From contig JACRCS010000123.1 in assembly GCA_016218905.1 (NCBI GenBank), forward strand, positions 1 through 10,903: 10,903 nucleotides of DNA, written 5' to 3'. A program made the translations under genes and the position numbers. The notes beneath the pieces were generated by a model, which worked only from the letters and a program-made list of their open reading frames with translations, was not told the origin of the DNA and made no database searches. This document shows, piece after piece, positions 7,195-10,903 of the stretch (within the stretch, counting starts at the first letter, position 1; every line of letters starts with the position of its first letter). This DNA comes from Deltaproteobacteria bacterium (GTDB lineage: Bacteria > Desulfobacterota_C > Deferrisomatia > Deferrisomatales > JACRMM01).

Positions 7195-7580
7195 GACTCG
7201 GCTTCCTCCGCGACCTCCGGCTTCCGGGAACGCGCGAAGAGCCGGTAGCAGAGGTAACCCGCGGCCGCCGCGCCGCCTACGAGGAGCAGGTTGTTTCGCG
7301 TCGCGAGTCCCCGGGCCCTCTTGGCCAGGTCCTCGACGTGGCTTTCCCGGAGATAACCAGAGAGCCTCTCCGCCTGGTCGCCGATCCAGCGGGCGTAGCG
7401 GCCGGCCTCCCGGTCCTCCCGCTCGAGCGCCTCGCCCGTGCGGCGAAAGGCGTGGCCGAGTCTCGCCGCCTGGCGGGCGAACCGCGCCCTCTGCTCCTCG
7501 AGCAGGGCCCGAAAGTCGGGGCAGCCCTCGCCGCCCTCCGACTCCGCCTTCTCTTTCGGCTCTGGGACTGAAGCTTCCAT
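7191..7580 (-). CDS. Small helical protein with C-terminal membrane anchor (phage-holin-family-like), function unknown
   Basis: The 129-residue protein has an acidic N-terminus, a long charged helical stretch (about 22-95) rich in Arg, Glu and Ala and likely to be coiled or amphipathic, then one membrane segment (about 97-115, NLLLVGGAAAAGYLCYRLFA) and a short acidic tail. The layout, with RLSGYLRESHVEDLAKRARG before a glycine/alanine-rich anchor, resembles small proteins often annotated next to phage-holin-family (DUF1469) or stress-related genes. I recognise the type but not a defined function. It has the strongest ribosome site of the region (GAGGAGG, 7586-7592, 5 nt before ATG), and its TGA overlaps the actB GTG, so the two are probably translationally coupled. 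It could be an assembly or membrane-tethering factor for ACIII, or an unrelated gene caught in the operon. Confidence 0.75.
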   Translation of the reverse strand: MEASVPEPKEKAESEGGEGCPDFRALLEEQRARFARQAARLGHAFRRTGEALEREDREAGRYARWIGDQAERLSGYLRESHVEDLAKRARGLATRNNLLLVGGAAAAGYLCYRLFARSRKPEVAEEAES

Positions 7581-7585
7581 GATCG

Positions 7586-7592
7586 CCTCCTC
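7586..7592 (-). promoter_or_regulatory. Strong Shine-Dalgarno site (GAGGAGG) for the small membrane-anchored protein
   Basis: GAGGAGG on the minus strand lies 5 nt before ATG 7580 and follows a TTTTTGA stretch. It fixes this start and, through the GTGA overlap downstream, probably also drives ribosomes into actB. Confidence 0.65.
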
Positions 7593-7653
7593 AAAAATCG
7601 TTCACGAGTTCGGGCCTGGTCGCACCGTTCAGGACCTCGCCGCGCCTGCTCGA

Positions 7654-7704
7654 TCAGCCGGCGAAAGGCCGCGAGTTCACCAGTTTCTCGGCTTTTTCCC
7701 CCAT
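7654..7704 (-). CDS. Possible 16-residue mini-ORF or remnant of a small gene
   Basis: An ATG at 7704 is preceded by GAGGAG (inside the end of the NrfD-like gene, 2 nt before which that gene stops). It opens a 16-codon frame, MGEKAEKLVNSRPFAG, closed by TGA. The same frame then continues open for about 20 codons to a second TGA just before the next gene's ribosome site. It may be a true micropeptide, a leader affecting the next gene, or the head of a small gene broken by a nonsense mutation or frameshift. The only evidence is the ribosome site and spacing. Confidence 0.25.
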   Translation of the reverse strand: MGEKAEKLVNSRPFAG

Positions 7705-7705
7705 G

Positions 7706-8815
7706 TCAAACTCTCCTCGTCTTCTTTCCGGTCGCCGCGGTCAGGAGCCCGACACCGGCGGCGGCGACGCCCCACGCCCAGAGCCCCCGGCGCTGGGTCC
7801 GGCCAGCGGCGCGCTTTCCCTCGGGCCGGGCCGGCGCCGCTCCGGCGCGTTGGGCCGAGGCGAAGTAGTCCCTCGGCCTCGTCCCCGATGGTCGGCCGGC
7901 CAAGAGCGTCGCGGCCGAGAGGAGGAAGCCTCCGGCGAGGCTCGCGGCCGAGGCCGCGACCGACAGGGCCCTGGGGCGCCGCCTCGCCGCGTGGACCGCT
8001 CGCACCGCCAGCGGCACCGCGGCACCTACCGCGAGCACCCCGTCCCGGAAGAGCGAGCGCCGCTTCCGCTGCCGGAAGAGCGGCCCGCCCGGCCGCCGCC
8101 TCCAGGAAGCGGCGCGCTTCGTTCCCAGCGCCATTCGCGCGGCGTCGGCAACGGCCGCGAACCACGCGAGCCGGCGGCGGGTGCCCTCCGGCGCCCTCTT
8201 CGCTGCCGCCGCGAGCAGCAGGGCCGCGGCGGCGTCCGAGGCGGCAGTGGCCGCGTAGAGGGGCGAGAGCGACGGGCGGGCGGACGACCGGGCCGGCGCC
8301 GCGGTCTCCTCGAGCTCCCCACCCAGGTAGAGGGAGACGAGCCCTCCGGCCGCCGCGGCCGGCACCCCGGCGGCGCGGGCGAGACCGCGGCCGACCCGCC
8401 GGAGTCCCACGTCGTCCAAGAGCTGCCCGACGGCCGCGAGGCCGCTCAGCAACCCGAAGCTCGCCAGAAACCAGCCTGCGGGCGACATGGCGGAGGTCTT
8501 CCGGTAGATCCGGAGCACGTTGTACCAGAGCCTCGGCGTCTTCAGCGACCCGGCGAGCGCCGCCGGCGCGGCCATCGAGCTCGCCAGCGCCAGATACCGC
8601 CCGGCCCGGACGAGGCCCCGGTCCCGCCCCCAGCCGAAGAGATCGGCCACGGTGGCGAGCATCTGCGAAGCTCCCCCGATCCCCTCGAAGAAGAACGCGA
8701 GCGCCGGAAGCCAGCCAGAGCGGCTCGCCTTGAGAGCCGGTCGTCTGCAGTAGGTCTCCCCGCGGTACGCGCCGCCCGGGATGACGCGCAAGCGGGGACG
8801 GGACTCAGGTTTCAT
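7706..8815 (-). CDS. NrfD/PsrC-like membrane protein, diverged (formate dehydrogenase-associated type)
   Basis: Probable quinone-interacting membrane subunit of a molybdopterin-type oxidoreductase. The 369-residue protein opens with a short polar region and CRRPALKASRSGWLPALAFF (23-42), matching the NrfD-like pattern of a Pro-Val-Leu-Lys-Pro stretch followed by a first membrane helix. It continues with EGIGGASQMLATVADLFGWG, KTPRLWYNVLRIYRKTSAMSP and GWFLASFGLLSGLAAVGQLL, all typical of NrfD subunits encoded beside formate dehydrogenase genes. The second half is unusually Ala/Arg-rich and weakly conserved, with an Arg-rich loop near 235-255, so the gene may be drifting. ATG 8815 has GAGG about 8 nt upstream. 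No Fe-S or intact catalytic subunit gene lies next to it; only the short remnant at 8825-8986 does. It may serve another complex, associate with ACIII, or be vestigial. Confidence 0.7.
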   Translation of the reverse strand: MKPESRPRLRVIPGGAYRGETYCRRPALKASRSGWLPALAFFFEGIGGASQMLATVADLFGWGRDRGLVRAGRYLALASSMAAPAALAGSLKTPRLWYNVLRIYRKTSAMSPAGWFLASFGLLSGLAAVGQLLDDVGLRRVGRGLARAAGVPAAAAGGLVSLYLGGELEETAAPARSSARPSLSPLYAATAASDAAAALLLAAAAKRAPEGTRRRLAWFAAVADAARMALGTKRAASWRRRPGGPLFRQRKRRSLFRDGVLAVGAAVPLAVRAVHAARRRPRALSVAASAASLAGGFLLSAATLLAGRPSGTRPRDYFASAQRAGAAPARPEGKRAAGRTQRRGLWAWGVAAAGVGLLTAATGKKTRRV

Positions 8816-8824
8816 TCCGTGCCC

Positions 8825-8986
8825 TCAGCAGTAAGGTGCCGCCCACCGATCTCCTCCGAATCGCCCACTGAAGACGTCACCGCTCTTCGCCCAGAGCGTG
8901 CCCCGGTTGAAAGGGCCCCCGGGATCGCCCTGCACCCCCAGCAACCGCCCGACCGCCGCCTGGGGCAGCTCCTTCCCCTGCCGCAT
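8825..8986 (-). pseudogene. Remnant resembling the N-terminal Fe-S region of a formate dehydrogenase-type molybdopterin oxidoreductase
   Basis: A 53-codon frame (ATG 8986 with GGGAG upstream, TGA 9 nt before the NrfD-like ATG) contains GRLLGVQGDPGGPFNRGTLW (13-32) followed by AKSGDVF. This parallels the conserved stretch of molybdopterin oxidoreductases in which a G-x-GDP-x-x-P-x-x-RG-x-LC-x-KG pattern supplies the last cysteine of the N-terminal [4Fe-4S] site. The later DRW and APYC fit the position of the R-W...YRAPY segment of formate dehydrogenase alpha subunits. The cysteine is replaced by Trp32, the earlier CxxC...C is missing and the catalytic domain is absent, so it cannot be a working enzyme. 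Its place immediately before an NrfD-type gene fits a decayed fdh-like operon. It could instead be an expressed small protein of unknown role; the match rests on one motif. Confidence 0.4.
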
Positions 8987-9020
8987 GCGCGAGCTCCCGC
9001 CGCAGGTGAATCCGGTCCGG

Positions 9021-9048
9021 AGTCTAGCGCCCGCGGCGGGGCCTGCAA
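9021..9048 (-). promoter_or_regulatory. Possible sigma70-like promoter for the leftward block
   Basis: On the minus strand TTGCAG (9048-9043) and TAGACT (9026-9021) are separated by 16 nt and lie upstream of the remnant ORF and the NrfD-like gene. The match to TTGACA/TATAAT is partial and GC-rich DNA gives many such pairs; its position at the head of the leftward block is the main support. Confidence 0.2.
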
Positions 9049-9065
9049 GACGGCGTTGGGGCCTC

Positions 9066-9100
9066 GGTTGTCGGTGCTCGGTTGTCGGCTGTCTGCTCTT
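9066..9100. repeat. 7-nt tandem array (GGTTGTC type) at the respiratory/beta-helix boundary
   Basis: Units GGTTGTC, GGTGCTC, GGTTGTC and GGCTGTC run head to tail from 9066, followed by a decayed TGCTCTT. The unit length and sequence match the array at 475-550, and the GTTGTC variant matches the right-hand arm there. No inverted partner is seen here. Confidence 0.7.
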
Positions 9101-9174
9101 GGTCCACGCCGAGTCGGCCCTAGCCGAGCTGGTGTCCCGTTTGGAGTCCTCGCCTGCTATTCCTGTGCTCCAGC

Positions 9175-9885
9175 AGTGCCTCCGGAGTACGGCTGGATAG
9201 CGGCTCGCTCACGGCGACCGCCACCACCTTCGACCAGAACGTGCAAGCCGGTCTCTGGGTTGCTGCCAGTGCGAGCGCCAACGTCAGCGGCTCGACGTTT
9301 TCGTCGAACGGTACATATGGGTGCGACGCCGCCTCGTCCATCCAGATCGTTGGGAGCACGTTTGCCGGCAACGGAATGGGCCCCCTCCGAGTCGACCCCC
9401 GGAAGCTGACCGGCGCGTCAATCCTCAACAACTCCTATTCGGGTCCAGCTTCAGGAGTCATCCCCCTCGAAGGGGTGGCCATCCAGGCCGACGCCACGTG
9501 GCCGAAATGCGACCTTCCCTACCTCGTCCAAGGCGAGGTCGCCGTCGTCGGAAGCGTGGGCGTCAAACTGACCATCGAACCTGGCGTGACGGTTCGATTT
9601 GCCCCGGGTGCGTCCATTCGCATGGGGGGTGGCGGCTCAAGTGAACGAGGGGCTTTGATCGCCAAGGGCACTGAGGCTGCACCCATCCTGTTCACTTCCG
9701 GCGGCAGCAGCCCGGCTCCCGGAGACTGGGCGGGGCTCCGGTTCTACAACGGGCCGGTCGGTGTTCAGAATGAGGTGCAGTACGCCACCATCGAGTACGG
9801 CGGCAACGGATCGTATGGAGGGATCTACAAGTGGGGGGCCTCAGGGGGAGACCTGGCCCTCCATCGAGTCACCGTTCGGAAGAGC
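9175..9885 (+). repeat. First copy of a 711-nt (237-residue) beta-helix repeat unit
   Basis: The unit starts at the codons for SASGVRLDSGSLTATATTFDQ and ends before NASGVRLDGGLLTATSTTFD at 9886, an offset of exactly 711 nt. Shared landmarks in both copies include FSSNGTYGCD, NGMGPLRVDPR, the YSG and CDLPYL stretches, PGVTVRF and SSPAPGDW. Similarity upstream of 9175 is absent, so the 5' end of this copy is abrupt. Confidence 0.8.
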
Positions 9886-10614
9886 AACGCCTCCGGAGTC
9901 CGGTTGGATGGCGGCTTGCTCACGGCGACCTCTACCACCTTCGATCAGAATGCGCAGGCCGGTCTCTGGGTCGGCACGGCCGCGAACGCCAACGTCGGCG
10001 GCTCAACCTTTTCGTCCAACGGGACCTACGGGTGCGACGTTGCCTCGCCCGTCCAAGTCGCCGCAAGCAGCTTTACCGCCAACGGGATGGGCCCGCTCCG
10101 AGTCGACCCCCGATATCTGACCGGCGCCTCGATCGTCAACAACTCGTATTCCGGTGCAGGTTCTTCCTCCATCCCCTTCTCAGCCTTCGTGATCCAGGCG
10201 AACGCCACCTGGCCGAGGTGCGATCTTCCCTACCTCATCGAAGGCGAGATCGCCGTCGTCAGCAGTGCGGGAGCGACCTTGACGCTCCAGCCTGGAGTCA
10301 CGGTCCGGTTCGGGCCGGGGGCGTCTCTCCGTATGGGTGGGTTCGGCTCGGCCGAGCGGGGCGTTCTGGTCGCCAGGGGCACGCCGACTGCACCCATCAC
10401 CTTCACCTCGGATGTCAGCAGCCCGGCCCCCGGGGACTGGCGCGGTCTCTACCTCTACCAACCTTCAGGCGGTGTCTACAACGTCCTCGAGTACTGCATC
10501 ATCCGGTTCTCGGATTACGGCGTATACGCACCCTTCGGAAATCTACCTGGCGACGTTGGTACCTCCTCGTCAGTGCTTTGCGTGGGATTCTCAGAACGTA
10601 TGCACGTACTCTGA
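9241..10614 (+). CDS. Right-handed parallel beta-helix protein, likely 5'-truncated and frameshifted
   Basis: A probable extracellular or surface protein of the right-handed parallel beta-helix type. Signs are recurring short strands and the family-like blocks LTIEPGVTVRFAPGASIRMG, then AAPILFTSGGSSPAPGDWAG and VQYATIEYGG, which occur twice. The open frame begins at 9124 just after a TAG (9121), but no ATG, GTG or TTG occurs before GTG 9241. Starting there cuts about 22 residues (S-A-S-G-V-R-L-D ...) that match the second copy, so 9241 is a formal start only. There is no signal peptide and no ribosome site. The frame ends at TGA 10612-10614 with FSERMHVL, whereas the +1 frame stays open to the window end. 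The gene is oriented away from the respiratory block and looks less GC-saturated than it. Substrate or ligand is unknown; possible roles are adhesion or polysaccharide binding. Most likely a damaged gene or an assembly error. Confidence 0.6.
   Translation: MQAGLWVAASASANVSGSTFSSNGTYGCDAASSIQIVGSTFAGNGMGPLRVDPRKLTGASILNNSYSGPASGVIPLEGVAIQADATWPKCDLPYLVQGEVAVVGSVGVKLTIEPGVTVRFAPGASIRMGGGGSSERGALIAKGTEAAPILFTSGGSSPAPGDWAGLRFYNGPVGVQNEVQYATIEYGGNGSYGGIYKWGASGGDLALHRVTVRKSNASGVRLDGGLLTATSTTFDQNAQAGLWVGTAANANVGGSTFSSNGTYGCDVASPVQVAASSFTANGMGPLRVDPRYLTGASIVNNSYSGAGSSSIPFSAFVIQANATWPRCDLPYLIEGEIAVVSSAGATLTLQPGVTVRFGPGASLRMGGFGSAERGVLVARGTPTAPITFTSDVSSPAPGDWRGLYLYQPSGGVYNVLEYCIIRFSDYGVYAPFGNLPGDVGTSSSVLCVGFSERMHVL
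9886..10500 (+). repeat. Second, 3'-diverging copy of the 711-nt beta-helix repeat unit
   Basis: It is clearly alignable in frame with the first copy up to about the codons for PAPGDWRGLYLY (near 10430-10455). After that only the beta-helix pattern is kept, and the unit is not completed before the frame breaks. Confidence 0.7.
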
Positions 10615-10903
10615 GCCGTTCGTAAATTACTACACCGGCGTCCTCCCCGACGCAACTGGGTACTGGCTGGCGAGCGTACAGCTGGAATGTGCTTCGGCCA
10701 TCAACTGCGCCGGGTCCCTCTATCAGTCTGTTCTCCGGAACGACTTCTTCTACTTCCCCGCGAACTTGGTTAGCTGTCCCGATGGTATCTCAGTAAATCC
10801 CACCGTGGTGAGAGCCGGCCAAACGGCTCTGGCCACACCCTTCCCCTGTCCCCTGCCTCTAGGGTGGTCTCTGGCGACAGTGAGCGGAACCGCGAGCGCG
10901 AGC
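10502..10903 (+). pseudogene. Continuation of the beta-helix gene in the +1 frame, open to the window edge
   Basis: The frame starting at 10502 has no stop for 134 codons to the window end. From about 10575 it reads like a secreted protein: CFAWDSQNVCTYSEPF, VNYYTGVLPDATGYWLASVQ, LECASAINCAGSLYQS, NDFFYFPANLVSCPDG, then PFPCPLPLGW and ATVSGTASAS. Regularly spaced cysteines and aromatic residues contrast with the arbitrary-looking sequence of the other two frames. The likely frame change lies between about 10540 and 10575, where the frame-1 beta-helix pattern fades. The start given is the first full codon of this frame in that neighbourhood, not a translation start. Cause unknown: mutation, sequencing error or, less likely, recoding. 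Confidence 0.45.

Larger units (their letters stand above)
8987..9174. other. Intergenic boundary between the leftward respiratory block and the rightward beta-helix gene
   Basis: No convincing gene is visible. The stretch holds a weak promoter-like pair (9021-9048, minus strand), the 7-nt repeat array (9066-9100) and about 70 nt without recognisable content before similarity to the beta-helix repeat unit begins abruptly near 9175. A short plus-strand frame crossing this region has arbitrary GC-driven composition and was not called. Confidence 0.5.

Noticed and set aside
4309..7248. Very long plus-strand open frame (about 979 codons) opposite actB
   Set aside because: Antisense shadow of actB: composition dominated by Arg, Gly, Pro, Glu and Val from GC-rich codon complement, with no recognisable domain, while the minus frame has full ActB motifs.
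7654..7656. Selenocysteine readthrough of the TGA in the mini-ORF
   Set aside because: No catalytic context or recognisable hairpin after the TGA, and the product resembles no selenoprotein.
7703..9409. Plus-strand frame spanning the NrfD-like gene into the beta-helix region
   Set aside because: Low-complexity sequence with no domain; it crosses the boundary between two differently oriented genes and conflicts with the real frames on both sides.
9831..10625. Plus-strand frame 3 overlapping the second beta-helix copy
   Set aside because: Arg/Ser/Leu-rich out-of-frame translation; frame 1 holds the duplicated beta-helix unit.

Overview
The window is GC-rich bacterial DNA. Nearly all of it is one leftward (minus-strand) block of respiratory genes; the right end carries a rightward, damaged beta-helix surface-protein gene. 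The composition, the alternative complex III (ACIII) next to a cbb3-type oxidase, and the large secreted beta-helix protein suggest an aerobic or microaerobic Gram-negative from a lineage such as Acidobacteriota or Myxococcota. The sequence does not settle the phylum; this is inference.

Right to left on the minus strand: (i) a 53-codon remnant resembling the N-terminal iron-sulfur region of a formate-dehydrogenase-type molybdopterin oxidoreductase (8825-8986); (ii) an NrfD/PsrC-like membrane protein (7706-8815); (iii) a 16-codon mini-ORF with a good ribosome site (7654-7704); (iv) a small helical protein with a C-terminal membrane anchor (7191-7580); (v) the ACIII genes actB (4249-7194), actC (2790-4130), actD (2284-2793), actF (1092-2297) and actA (554-1090); (vi) the 5' part of ccoN, running off the left edge (1-456). 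Several junctions are tight: GTGA overlaps at the small protein/actB and actC/actD junctions, a 14-nt overlap at actD/actF and a 1-nt gap at actF/actA. This supports one operon. Quinol would be oxidised at the NrfD-type subunit ActC; electrons would pass through the Fe-S clusters of ActB to the hemes of ActA, then to the cbb3 oxidase that ccoN begins. The gene order is B-C-D-F-A rather than A-B-C-D-E-F, and no actE is present here.

The two looser junctions (actB-actC and actA-ccoN) are filled with short-period repeat elements that form large inverted repeats. One type has a 7-nt unit (GGTTATC/GGTTGTC) and the other a 9-nt unit (RTGGACNNN). A third 7-nt array lies at 9066-9100, near the boundary between the respiratory block and the beta-helix gene.

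From about 9175 rightward the plus strand encodes a right-handed parallel beta-helix protein made of a 237-residue unit in two tandem copies. No start codon precedes the first copy, an in-frame TAG lies just upstream, and the frame stops at 10614 while a +1 frame stays open to the window end. It looks 5'-truncated and frameshifted.

The clearest oddities are the repeat elements, the non-canonical ACIII gene order, the unusual cofactor motifs in ActA and ActB, and the remnant of an apparently decayed formate-dehydrogenase-like locus beside ACIII. I see no clearly new system, CRISPR array, tRNA, rRNA or transposase.
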